Position numbers and translations under genes: made by a program. The notes under the pieces are model-generated. The model did not search any database and was not told the DNA's origin. It worked only from the letters and a program-made list of their open reading frames with translations. From Halictus rubicundus (Eukaryota; Arthropoda; Insecta; Hymenoptera; Halictidae), in contig NC_135149.1 in assembly GCF_050948215.1 (NCBI RefSeq), positions 1,798,001 to 1,862,000 on the forward strand: a stretch of DNA of 64,000 nt, given 5' to 3'. Shown here in pieces: positions 22,113 to 34,105 of the stretch. How positions within the stretch are numbered: the first letter of the stretch is position 1; the number at the start of each line of letters is the position of its first letter.

Positions 22113-24961
22113 ACCCCCGCAGGGCAACATCTACCAGGTTCAACTATACTCTCTCCTTCCTTCCTTACACCCGTCAGACCGACGACTACTCTCCTCACCC
22201 TTCTCCTACCCTACAACCCCCTATACCTCACCACCCCTTTCACCCTTCCTCAGACACTCGAGTTTACCTCACTAGTCACTGCTTACATGAGTACTACCCA
22301 CCAAGAGGCACCCGCGAGCAAGAGGGTACCAATTTTTAGTCATCCTACGCCCTCTCTCCGTCCCTCGAGGTAACGTGACGCTCTTCCCTTTGAAACGGCG
22401 AGTATTTTTCTGTACCGAGTGCTGCTTCCGTTTACAACGGCACACACGAGTAATTGGAGACCATGGATACACTCGCTTTTTATCGATACCCGATTCACTT
22501 CCTTGGCCGATCACAGCATTGATTCTCGAGATATACAATTGATTCTTGCTCCTTAGTCTATCGCCATTCGGCAGTTTTATCAATTTTAACGAAGGGACGG
22601 GTCTATGAGCTTTATTCGAATTTTACTATACCTGTGCAGCTAGGTATTCTTTGATAACTTGTTACGGTACATTCAATGTTATCAGCCTCTCTCGTAGTAG
22701 ACACATTTTAAAGAAAGGGATGTATTTGAACCAGTTTCATTGAACCAGTTTATCAAATGAATTTTTGTCAAATTTCCTGAAAGAAGATGAAGATTCAAGT
22801 CTGAGGAAGAGGACGCAGGACCCTGCGATTTGTTTTAGAAGTTTTTGAACCAATTTATGCCATGCTGCTATGAATTATGCGAGTCTCTTAACAAGGAGTC
22901 GAACATTAAATACAAAATGTTACACTACTTTTAATTTTACCAACGAGTGGTCTGCGAACTTTGTGGAATGTTTTTAACCGGTTCAATAAACGATTGTTCA
23001 GTAATAAAAAGTCGGAAATATACTGAAAGCTTTGCTACAGTGATTAGAACACAAATAACATCCTACAACGACACACACAGTACTTATTTTATTATACCAA
23101 TCAGAGGGGATATTATTCAAGCAATTTCTAACTTACCAATGTCTGAACTTAAAGTTTAGAAATATTCAGCTTATTATTCTGCTAACAGTTCGACTCCAAT
23201 TTATTTCTGCGTTTATAAATCGAAGCTGTTAGGGGCCCCACGGAAGTGTACGGTGCTTTTATTCCAGGGTCGAAGAATGGATTAACTTCTTAAAGGGATG
23301 CGGGCGTTTATTTGCGAATCTTATATTGGACGGGTCTGGAGTGTCATGGAAATAAAGCTTAATTCATTGTTTGCACCGCGAGACGAGTTTGGCGTTGGCA
23401 CACGTGCCGTGTCATGTGACGAACGCGCGCGACGCAGTGTCATACGCATGTACTCGACGAACAAAGGGAAAATTTTCAATTCGGACACACGTTTTTGCCC
23501 GTCGAAATATTTTTATACCGGTCTGGGGGCAGATTGATGGGAGAGACGGGCTCTCGCAGAAAGCCGGCGCAACTTTCAGTCGCGTGTAAAATAGATTCGC
23601 ATGGTGCGGAGGCTGCCAACAAGTGAAACAATGTTTTATTCGACGGTTCAACCGAAAAACCACTGAACCGACCAATGAGAACGCGACTCGCGCGTTGCAA
23701 TATTTAGCCAATCATCGATAAACAAAAATAAACAGCGCACCGGGGAAATTAATTTTGCGAACAGCGAGGTCGCTATTAAAATCCGCAAATACGGTGGTGC
23801 TCGCTTAAATTCTACCGAAACTGCAACACTTCAATTTCCTCACTCTTCCCCTACCACTTAGCGCATCGAGCTCAGCAGAGTCTTATTAAAAGGAGTAGCG
23901 TGATAAAGAAAATGTCAAATTCAATCATTTTTATCTTACCCGTTCAAACATAGTACTAGTGAATTACTGAGATTTCTCTGATTAAAACGAGTCCAAACAC
24001 AACATAAATCAGAAAAATTTTATACTTAATGTAAAAAAAAATTAACTACACACGCATGATAGCTATATACGAATTTTGTGAAAGTAGACCGATGTACGTC
24101 ATGTTTGGACTCGTTTCAATCGTCAGAATCTCAACAATCCAACAAGATTTGAAAAGATAAGACAAAAACGACGGACTATACCTATCTCGGTTCCTCTTAC
24201 TTTTTCAAGCTGTGAATCGATCTCTCGAGAAAGAAATGCTAGTCTGTAGTGCACCAATTTTCCTCTGGAAATTTAAGCGAGCCTTTTTAAAAATGGCGCG
24301 CGAGGTCTCCTGCTTCTTCGGGCGATCAATTTGAATTCCTCGCGGGCCCTGCACGCTTTTATTGTTTGCCAGCGGCGTTGACGTGTATTTGCGACGCGAA
24401 CAAGGCATAGCGTCGGCGAGTAATCTAGTTTTCCGCCGGCAAGGCAGACGAAGTTAAACTCGTGGATCGTTTTGCCCGTTGGTTTCCGCGTCTCTCCTGT
24501 CCAGCCAGCTTCCCTACGTGCAGTCCTCTTTCCAGGACGCTACTCCAAGGGGGAGTTGCCCCGGACAATATATCAGTTTACAATGATAAAAAGCAAACAC
24601 GGGAAATAACGCGAGGAATTACTGAACCAAACAATATGTCCCTCGTCTCTGGAGAGACGGCGTATATTTCGAGCGGAGAGCAGCCGCCCGGCAGCATCCG
24701 ACGGAGGGGTGTGCCAAAACGCTCTCCTTACAATGCTACCGGGGTTGTTTTATTGCGCGACGGGGCGATATGACCATAGGGACAGAGGAAATGGACTCAT
24801 TATCGCCGACCGAACGCATTCGCCACGACCAATTATACCGGGCCGATTCTTTTCTAAATACCGGGTACTCGGCACTGCCCCAAGAGATCGTTGTCCTCTT
24901 CGATATCACACTATTTCTCGCATAAGTAACTAATTTTTACTTCTTGATGATTACCATGAAC
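22112..24961. other. Non-coding stretch, no gene seen
   Basis: No coding exon, RNA gene or element boundary was recognised. 22600-23200 and 23930-24160 are AT-rich. 24300-24800 is GC-richer with isolated ATACCGGG words but no paired ends. Confidence 0.4.
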
Positions 24962-25000
24962 AGACTGCGGATCTTTAGGCAAAATAAACATTTTCGAAAG
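24962..25000. repeat. Family A dispersed repeat, right-end copy
   Basis: AGACTGCGGATCTTTAGGCA followed by AAATAAACATTTTCG matches the right end of family A in inverted orientation. A possible partner segment (ATTTTATGCATTTATCACAG, near 25052) is too diverged to set an element boundary. Confidence 0.55.
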
Positions 25001-25836
25001 TAATATATCGATGCTATACCACTCTCTGAATCTTTACACTGTGCCAAATTGCAGCTACTTATTTTATGCATTTATCACAGAAACGGATAGGCAACACTTG
25101 AAACAGTAAAACTATCAACACTCAGAACATATTTTGCGTCTTCCAAAATTCGCGAAGTCACAGGAAGGCAGGCAAAGTCTAAATTTATAAAATAAAAAGA
25201 CTGCTGCCTAACGATCCCTTAACAATTTAATTTCGAGTCCTACGCGGCTGCAAAGAAATCCGGCCGCGTTCGAACCTTCATAGTGAGAAAGGTCAACAAA
25301 ACCACCAACAAACTGAGATTCACAGACGAAAAATGAACACATCGCCTAATCACCCCAATTTCCTGCGAGCCAGGGGCGTGCAAAGAAATCCATGGACTGT
25401 CCGCACGGGCCCGCGAGCCCGGTAATCCGTTAATCACAGTAGACGCGGCGAGAGGGTAGGAAACAGGCTTGGTAATCTAAGAAAAGGCGTCGGAGCATTG
25501 GCGTCAGTGGAAAGTGGTTGTAAGTGAATGAAAGTGGATGCAAAGGTGGAAGTGTGGTTGCTACGGGGTCGTCAGCCTAGCAAAGCTAGCATGATCCGCC
25601 ACGGAAGACAGAAGTCTGTCTGTCTTTATCAGCCAGCCAGGTAGAGCCCTCGAAGCCAGGCAACGGCGTCGTCTCTGCTCCGCCACCCCTCCTCGACAAA
25701 ACCTAGAGGGGTTGCCGACGGACGCCCACGATTGGCGTGGCTCCTGCAAACGAGGGAGGACATTCTGCACGCCGATTGGCTGCTGACGAATCCATACTCG
25801 GTATTCATTCGTTGCCTTATTCGTCGACCGATCTCC

Positions 25837-25838
<2 letters not shown>

Positions 25839-25898
<60 letters not shown>
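25839..25898 (+). repeat. (CT)30 microsatellite
   Basis: An uninterrupted 60-bp CT array ending in CACACA. Confidence 0.95.
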
Positions 25899-25905
<7 letters not shown>

Positions 25906-27294
25906 CAGACTCAACCCTCCGATGCAACTCACCCCTGCGTCGCGGGAATCTTTTCAATGCACTTCACCGCCAGCTTTCACCTTTCGCCGGATATTTCTAA
26001 GCAAATATTTTTTTAATAAGCGGTGACGAAATTTGAGGGGTGGGTGGTGAGTTTTCCGTTTTACAACGAAGTTCTCGGCTGTGGGAGATCAGACAAATTC
26101 CAAATTGGGATTAGTTACTTTGGGATACTTGAAAATTTCACTAGTGTGGATTTTGGGGGTTTAGGAAACCACCCTCTGGAAGATTGCAGGGGTTGACGAG
26201 GTGATCGGTGTGTTTTCTAAATTAACTGGATCGGAGTGCACAGTTAGAGTAGAAATGGCATGTCGGAGAAAGATTGTTGGAAAAGGAGAGAGGATCGATG
26301 AGAAGTGTCAAAGAAGGAAGAGGCCGGTGGTTGTTCGCCTGCACTTTTGCCGTCGCCGTGTCGCCTCGGTCCCAATTGAATGAGAGGAAATAAAAGGGAG
26401 AGAAAGGTGGCCTGCGCGGAGGAAAGACGAGCGAACGGCATAGGACGGAGGGACAGGGACGGAGCATTCCTTGGGGTGTTGCAGCCTATGATCGAGCAAC
26501 GAGCTGGGCGGGTTTTCAGATTGCTGCTGGCTCCGCCCCCGGCACCGCCCCATTGGTGGTTGCTGACACTGCGCTACCTTCGGCCGGTGCGCCTCCCTTC
26601 ACCCTTCTATCTGCAGCTGAGACCTTCGTCGGGTTTCGCCAGCAGCCACCGCACACACGTCAGCAAACGGCGCCTCCAACGGCCAACGGATCGTTCGCGA
26701 TCTCCGTCGATCATCTGCACAAACGGATCAACGGGACGCCGAGAATCGCGGGAGGATTTTTTTGGGGACCGGACCGCCAGGTGATCGTGCGTCCGGTGAT
26801 ATATCACGTCGGCTGGTGAGACGTCTCGCCGCTGAACGTTTGCATCTCTGTGCTACGAAGTGTTGTTCCATCAAATCACGGATAAATCGACGTCGTCCAG
26901 CTCCCACGAGAAAAGTGATCGATCCCGGAATTCGATGCAGGACACTTGTTAAACTCTGGATATCGATGACTTGTGCATTTCGTTGAACTCCGAAGTCGGA
27001 TGTCGAAAGTTTGAAGATTCCCCTTGAAAGATTTCGTTGGATTAGCGGTCGAAGAGAAGGAGGAATTGCCAACCTGTCGATGATAACGATGGCGTACCAC
27101 TGGCAATCGAGGAAGAACTGATCGCAACGATTCGATGATGTCGAGCGACGATTGGAGGGATCCTCGGGAACCGGATGCCGACGTATCCTGATGTCCGTCG
27201 CCTTGTCGTCATGACATCGAAAGCTCCCTGAACCCGCGACACTATTGCTGCCGAGGCAGAATCGTTTTTGAACGAACTGTACAGTCCTAGGATT
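25899..27294. other. GC-moderate non-coding stretch, possible leader or promoter region
   Basis: 26400-27300 is richer in GC and CpG than its flanks and ends at a perfect GTAAGT donor (27330). Composition and the lack of long coding frames fit a 5' untranslated exon with short upstream frames, for example an ATG ATG TCG frame from 27133. A promoter here is a possibility, not a demonstration. Confidence 0.3.
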
Positions 27295-27329
27295 ATGACG
27301 TGCGCCGTCGTCGAATTCGCACCTGTTTC
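27295..27329 (+). other. Candidate short first coding exon or leader uORF ending at a splice donor
   Basis: An ATG at 27295 (A at -3) opens 11 codons plus two bases (MTCAVVEFAPV) and runs into a perfect donor, TTTC then GTAAGT (GT at 27330-27331). If spliced to the erm acceptor at 63188, the frame would stop four codons into that exon (S F T M stop), making it an upstream ORF. It could equally belong to another gene or be chance. There is no family recognition. Confidence 0.2.
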
Positions 27330-27989
27330 GTAAGTACCCCGTTTGCATTTTCAAGATACCATCGAACTAGTTAGCTTTCAACGGAGTTCGGGCGCGAGTA
27401 AATCAAGAGTCGACCGGTTCTAATTAGATAGGATATTCGCCGGGTTCCTGCGCGTGGTAGTAAGTAGAGGAAGGATTAAGCCACGAATGACTTGGCACAA
27501 TTAGCCAGATTTTATGAGCGGATGAAACGGAGGAACCGTTTCTCCCGCAGGCTGGCAACTAAATGGATTAAAACGCCCGTCGCGTTCGAATGCCCTCGCA
27601 AGCCTCGCAAACCGTGACATAAGTACCTCGCCCTCGAAAATCCTTTTGGGAAGAATTGCGGCGACGAATCTCCTGAAAAACTGCTCGTCATACTCCTAAC
27701 AGGCGTGCAAAATAATAACGAGAATATTAGGGACGGCTTCAAATCAATTTCGAATCCGTGGGAGCTAGAACGTCGAGAATAAGGAACATTTAATGAATTG
27801 TAGACTGCTTGAAGTGAAAAATATCAAATTTTAAGGCAATGCTATTTAACTGAAGGCAGCAGGGACCGAAATTAGAGAATTACAATAGTTAAAATTCAAT
27901 TGTTTTCTAAGGAAAAATGTAGGGATTTTTTATCGGTATTCCAGGTACGAAATAGAGGTGCAAAACACATTCTTCTCATTTATAATTAC

Positions 27990-28142
27990 TAGACGGCGGA
28001 TTTAATGCATTTATGATCAAGTTGGCGAAGGACAAAACGGTGGAAATATTACTCAGAGATGAAATAAATGTCTATGAAGCTCCCGTCTCTTGCAAACGGT
28101 GTAGAACATTTTTATTTTGAATAAAAATCCGTTGTTCAATGA
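27990..28142. mobile_element. Family A element, both ends
   Basis: The left end AGACGGCGGATTTAATGCAT followed by TTATGATCAA (27991 on) and the right end (reverse strand: AACAACGGATTTTTATTC, AAAATAAAAATGTTCT) enclose about 150 bp, the same size and end asymmetry as 12449-12603. Ends have diverged by a few substitutions. Confidence 0.6.
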
Positions 28143-28869
28143 TTACAGTAAAGTCAAAGAAATACAAGAAATAATTCTAAAAAAAAACTGCAAGAATGTT
28201 TCCTGAAAGCTCAGAGTACGAAATAGGAGTGTTAGGTACAGTCTCTCCGATAACAACTAAAATGAATCCAAAAATATAGAAAAATAGCTGATAACAAAGT
28301 ATTCTAATTGAATAAAGCTAGCCGACACACCGGGTACAATCTAAAAACGACGTCCAACAACGCCAGCGTTAATTATTGCCGTCAAGTTGCCGTTCTATCT
28401 CAGCGAATTTTTCGTCCGACGGGTAAAGACCATCCGCAGCAAAATTCGCAGAACAAAAACCTCCGTCATTATTGCAAAAGCGGGTGCAATTGAGAAAATC
28501 TATGGGCTGAGCGTCTGGCAGGATCGAGGCAGCGACGGCCGTCGATCAAAGACGATTAGGCGAGTGCCATCGAGCCTCGAGGCCGGGCAACATGTATCGC
28601 AGGGCTCCGCCATGTGTGAAAGTAGTTTCCCGTTGTTTCGGTAGGTTTGTTTGTGCCCGGGGGCCGTAGAAGTGCCACTGGAAATTAGCGAACAATTAGC
28701 TCGCCCGGTTTCTGTTTTCTAAACACGGGCCTACCTATCGACGGCCCATTATTTCGAAGCATTCGTGCAACGCGCCTATCAAACCGCCTATGAACGAACG
28801 CGGTGCCTAAGTGGCCCCGGGTTTCGAGTGTGTCCGAAGTATCCGGAGCAGTATTTTCGTCGTGTATAG

Positions 28870-28880
28870 TTCTCTCTCTC

Positions 28881-28939
<59 letters not shown>
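28870..28939 (+). repeat. (TC)n microsatellite, one CC interruption
   Basis: About 70 bp of CT repeats with a single interruption near 28891. Confidence 0.95.
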
Positions 28940-28943
<4 letters not shown>

Positions 28944-29964
28944 CTCTTGAGATCGCGCCGACGAGGAACACGTTGCACACGGAGGGTCTGTAGAAGGGGT
29001 TCTTCTAGTGTTTCGTTGCGCTTAAAAGGAGGGGGTTCCGACGGAGAGGGTTTCTCGCTGCAAGGCAGCTTTGGTGTTGCAGCCTCTTCAAACCTCGTGC
29101 AAACACTCGGGGACAGGGCGTTCGCCTGGTACGACGATTAATATCCCAATAAGGCCTCGTTCACAGGCCTCGCACGACCAAGCTGCTTCGTTCTTTATTC
29201 ATTGTATCGCGGCTCCTCCCGCGGGATAAACTGCCCGATGCCCGGGCCTCCCGACACTTCTCTTCTTCCAGAACCTTCGGCTTCTCGCGCAGACACCCTG
29301 GTTTTCACGCGGACACCGCCATTTTTCATTTTCATTACGCGTGCGAAGGACATCGTTCCGAATTTTCGGAAGAGAGGAAAAACTGATGGAGTGTATTTGT
29401 GTGGGAAGAATAGGGAATGCAGTTTGGAAATTATACGAAATTAAGATTACAGAATAAATTGAAGAATCTTCGCGGAATTGTTCGAGGAGAAATTGAATTT
29501 TGCGGTGGACCCGTGTTCACCAAACGTCAATCCATTGTGCTCTAATTGGCCGCCAGAAAAGAACGAGCAAAGAATAATTGTTCTAGATCGCGTCCCCTTG
29601 CCGAGTAGAATGCCGAGGCACAATAAGAAACGTCCGCTTTATATCGTTACCGAAACAAGGAATGCCCATCTAGTTTATTAATGCTTCGATACTTTTCTTC
29701 TCGCTGACGGTACACAGAGGGTTGCTGTCGTTATGCAAACTTAGCAGGAAGAGCGCTACCATTCCTTGCTTTGTTTCAGTCGAGGGTGGACGTTCCCTGT
29801 TTTCAACTCAGCACGTCAAACCTTTTACTTGTCCAGCTTCTATGGACATTTCTACTTTGTGAACCTTCGCATGGAGAAATGGACATTCCTCGTTCTTTCT
29901 CCAACCCTTCGTTCACTTTTACCATTACATCAATTCCGCGTACGGACCTGATGTCAGTGGCCGC
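28940..29964. other. Non-coding stretch, no gene seen
   Basis: GC-moderate to 29370, then mixed. No exon with support and no paired repeat ends. Confidence 0.4.
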
Positions 29965-30046
29965 GAAGCTCGAGAGGCCTAGGACGTCGAGGGGTGTAAA
30001 CATAACACGGCTCGGGTATGTCTCCTGGACGATACATGACTATCAG
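29965..30046 (-). mobile_element. Family B MITE, internal fragment
   Basis: This contains the family B core seen in full at 51255-51435 and 36281-36482: GCTCGAGAGGCC, GGTGTAAACATAACACGGCT, CGGGTATGTCTCCTGGACGA. Neither CAGTG end is present, so it is a truncated copy. Confidence 0.7.
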
Positions 30047-30708
30047 TTCGCTTGTGAAAAAATTCGTGCTTATACAAGATCAATGGTGTCAAATTGTGTT
30101 TGTAAAAGTGCAAAGCTAAAGGTTGCCGTTGAAAAGTAACAAAATTGAATACACTTGGGTCTTCTGCGATTTTTATTCCACTTCGTAAGGAAATAAACAT
30201 ATTGTATAATTTTTCACGAATGCAATTTCAGTTTGATCGATCGTCAATGAACAGATGATTCCAGAAAGAATTCACTCGGCCATCAGTCAATAAAATCGCA
30301 AGGTAAATCAGATTTACCTCGCAGCGAATGAACATCCTTCATGCAATCGCTGTCTCATCACTTTAATTGCTCGTATACTGGCTCGGCCGGCAGAAAGACT
30401 CATTCTCCACGAACAGAATTACCATCTGACAGGGCGCAGTAAAAATGAGCATCGCTCATACGGCTACTGTTTTATTACTTCCTTCGAATTACGCGTACGA
30501 TCTCGGCTCGTTGAGAGACTGGTTCGCGGGCATCTGTCAATAAAATCGCAATGTTTACCGACCGCGAAAGCGATCGTTCGCTGGTCCCGAAATGAAGTTC
30601 TCTATAAACCATGATGAAACGGGCTCTGGATCATTCGATGCTCACGGTAGATTTTCCACAGGATCGTCGAAATTTAGCGGGAATACGGGTGTGAACGGCG
30701 CGTATGCT

Positions 30709-30722
30709 GGGGGGGGGGGGGG
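30709..30722 (+). repeat. Poly-G tract, 14 G
   Basis: An uninterrupted G run on the plus strand. Confidence 0.9.
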
Positions 30723-31309
30723 ACAATGTTGGGCACCACGTCAAATTTGTAGCTGATCGTTGGTCGCGCAGCTGACGAGCGAGTTTCACAGCGGGCCACG
30801 CGATTAGCATAGCTATCACGCGCGCCCGCCGCGTGTCATTTATTTGGCCAAAGGGCCGATGCTGATACGCGACGTTAATTGCCGATCGTAGCCCGCGAAA
30901 GCATCGGAGCAGCGCAGTTCGACCAGGCACCGCTTTATTAGCCGAAAACCCGCGGGTTTATGCGAGCCCGGCGGCTTTTAAGTGTCCCAGCTAAACACCA
31001 ATTTTATTGCCAGATAAACGGGACAGCTTGGCCAGAGGAATGCTACTCTGTCGCGGCTCCGCCTTGACGGACACCGTTAATTAAGCGACGAGAGATTACC
31101 GGTCGGAGGAAGTCATCGACTATACAGCTTCGTAAACCATCGGCCGGCTCCATCAAATCGACTCCGAATAAATTAGGTTAATTCTCCCGGAGCGGGTGCT
31201 CCTTGACAATTCAACTGCAGTCGTGGTTACATACAATCGAATCTCTCAGCATCAACCTCGTTTTACATATTTTTAGACCTACTACTTTCAGACCAACATC
31301 GATACATAT

Positions 31310-31410
31310 TGCTAGATATGCATTACGACAAATTCGGGTAGATGAAATTCAAAATATTGAGGAGATTGAAAGAAGAAAATTTTTATTTTCTATAAAGACC
31401 CGCAGTCTAC
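31310..31410. mobile_element. Family A element, short copy
   Basis: A left-end-like CTAGATATGCATTACGACA (31311 on) and a right end reading TTTTTATTTTCTATAAAGAC then CCGCAGTCTA (to 31409) bound about 100 bp. This is shorter than the 150-bp copies, so it is internally deleted or the left end is misassigned. Confidence 0.45.
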
Positions 31411-32828
31411 ATATTAGGTGTAAAGAATTTCGTAGAGTCTGCGAGACTCATTTCGGCAGTCAAGCCCTAAATAAATGTTTTAATACGCAATCACTGACGT
31501 TTCTTGAAAATGGCGCGAAATGAAAAAAGATTGCACAAAATGCTTACATATTAAAAACCTACGTGAAACAGCATTGCTCGCGGGGAAGGTCTGATATTAT
31601 TTTCTTAATCGACTGTTTTAAAATGTAAAACCGTTTCCCTCTTTCCGTTCCTTTCTCTCGCGTTTTCGTTGCAGCTCGAAAACTTGCGTCGAGAGGCTAT
31701 CCAACGGGTCCATGTTTTTCTTGCGTAAATATTTGAAATAAGACAGTCGGCTGAGTAAGACGGGATATCAAGGGAGAGAGTCTCTCTCTCTCTCTTTCTC
31801 TCTTCTTTCGTTCAGCTTCCTTTTTCTCCTGAACATTTTATTTTCCACCGCTCTGTGGATGGGAAGGCATTATTACGCTACTTGATTTCGCATCGCGCCA
31901 GCTGTCTCCGATTATTCGCCATAGAAATTTTCGGGGGATCGCCGTTCAAAAGGGGACCCCGTGGTCCTCCGCTAATATTTGAGGAGGCCCCGTGCTATGG
32001 GGCCCTATACCGGACGTTAAGCCTCTGTTGTGTGCCGAGATTCTTTGCTTTTTCACTTGAGATTACAAATTTATCAGGCCGCGGCTAATTTTGGGACATG
32101 ATACTCTCCGTATAGTCCTCGTGGAAGATCTCTGTGGAAGTCTTCCCGGATCGATTCCGTGCCTCTGGACCATCGATTCAACAGACGAATAAATTATTCA
32201 ATATTTTTCATTGCGATCCTCTTTTCATTGCAATTCCGTGTCGTTGGATCCTGGATATAAATTGCTTAGCATTTTTCATTGCTATTACTGAATTTAGGTC
32301 TATCGAGATAATGAATAAGATGAAGCACAGACTGTAAAATCCAGTTCTACGAGGAGGCGAGTGATTTCCTGCGCGAATCGGCTAGTGAATCAAGTGCTAA
32401 ATGAGCAAACTTTACCACCGGGTGCTAAAAACCATCCGAGTGACCATAAAACGTGTACCTTCTCCTTCGCCGGATTCGAAACTCGAACGACATCACGCGA
32501 TCCGGAATGGAGAACTCAAGTATTCCAAGTATTCGATATTTGCCCTCTTCTTAGACATTCGACTGTTCCAAGTCGCCCAAGAGGACTTCGTTCGACCCTT
32601 TCCCGAAACTTTCTTCCAGAACTGACAGTGAGTCTCACCCTGAGAATCATGGGATACGAGATCTACGATAGCGCTATCAACCCCTGAACCTTTTCCTCGC
32701 TGGTTCTGGCAATCGATAATGACTACGCGGGAACAAACTCTATTATCCAGGCACTCTGGGAAACTATTGAAACGATTCAGTCTGGTATTAAAACTCTTTG
32801 AAAGGTTGAACGTTTCGTTGAAAAAATT

Positions 32829-32867
32829 ATGCGAGCTACGATCGCGGTTTTTCAACCAGAGGCCCCG
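32829..32867 (+). other. Candidate first coding exon ending at a splice donor
   Basis: ATG at 32829 (A at -3) opens exactly 13 codons (MRATIAVFQPEAP) and ends at a strong donor, CCCG then GTAAGT (GT at 32868-32869), in phase 0. Joined to the erm-exon acceptor it would enter not the Fez frame but the alternative frame that stays open to 63614. This is an exon hypothesis only; no homology is recognised. Confidence 0.2.
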
Positions 32868-33727
32868 GTAAGTGTTTAAACACTGCATTTTCGATTCTCG
32901 GAAGTTGGGGATGGTCGAACTGTTATAACTTCGCGAGAAAAAGATCGCACGAGAACAAATATAGGCTCGTTTGGAAGCTCGAAGCCTCTACTTTGAAACA
33001 ACATCCTTGATTTTCGTCAGAAAAATTTTTGCGCGACGCAGCGAGCGAAAAACCTTCATTGGTTTATTCATTCGTTGACATTGGAAAATGTTTTCCTTGG
33101 CTGAATCGTTGATAGATTTGAAGATTGAAGCTCAACCAGCCCCGAAAATTTGATGTACAATTTTTTGTCACAGGGGAATAGAAATTAGCACGGAAGTCGT
33201 TCTGACGAGAATAAAGGTACAGAGAAAAATTCCTACAGAACCATAGGCGAATCAAAATATTAACGCCAATATACACGAGGTGCAAGAAGGAAAGGCTTAC
33301 GAAATGACCTAACAGACAGCTGCCAGCAATCATAGCGACCCGACCCGGATCCAGAGGTGAAGGTCTCCTGCGGGTCGAAGAATTCCGCGGTCACGAGCTA
33401 GATGGAGGACTCTCGAATATTTCACGGGTCCTTCAAGGCTCGTAGGTTCGCACTCGCACATATACAGCTATATCTGACGTTATAGCACCCCTTCCTGCTG
33501 GTTTCCTTTCTCGGCAGGTCCGTCTCGCGCCAAGGATCACCGATAGTAGGCTAGATAGCGTTTCGCAGCGTTACAGCGTTCGCACCGTAGCGGGTGGATG
33601 TCGGTTACACCGGTTCACCCTCGTCTTCAGGCTCTTCCTTTCGGTGGTGAGCCGTGTGTGAACACGTACGACGGTATCTGTTCTGCGGAATGGTCGCTCA
33701 CTAACACGAGAACCTCCTGGTTAGAGC

Positions 33728-34054
33728 AAGAGAGAGAGAGAGAGAGATTGAGAGAAAGAGAGTAGGGGAGAGTTCATAGTTAGTCACTCTGTGGACGAAA
33801 CGCTCGCTAGCATGCTTCAGCCAATGCGAGTACAGGGTGCACAGACACCGAGGACGTTATCTACCCTTTGGGAACGTACGTGTGACTTCGTGTGCCCAGG
33901 ATGGGGCTGAAGGTGGTTGGTATCTTGTTGGAGGGCGAGAAATACGAGCCACGAAGCTTCAGGGTTGCGTGCGCGATCGAGCCCGGAAGAGGAGAGGAAG
34001 AGACGGGGAGTGGGAGAGCATGAGTGGAAGAGAGAAGGAAGGAGAGTGGAAAGA

Positions 34055-34089
<35 letters not shown>

Positions 34090-34105
34090 TGAGGGAGAGG
34101 GAAGG
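33728..34105 (+). repeat. GA-rich purine region
   Basis: GA tracts at 33728-33768 and 34056-34106 with purine-rich DNA at 33980-34056 between. Glu/Arg-rich frames here are repeat artefacts. Confidence 0.8.

Larger units (their letters stand above)
30047..32828. other. Non-coding stretch with two minor repeats
   Basis: Apart from the poly-G at 30709 and a family A copy near 31310 I see no element or exon. A short CT-rich patch lies at 31785-31805. 32100-32820 has the look of untranslated leader DNA before the donor at 32868, but with no proof. Confidence 0.35.

Noticed and set aside
21665..22339. 224-codon Arg/Glu- then Ser/Leu-rich frame
   Set aside because: The length comes from reading through the GA and CT arrays, which have no stops in these frames. 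No domain or coding signature outside the repeats.
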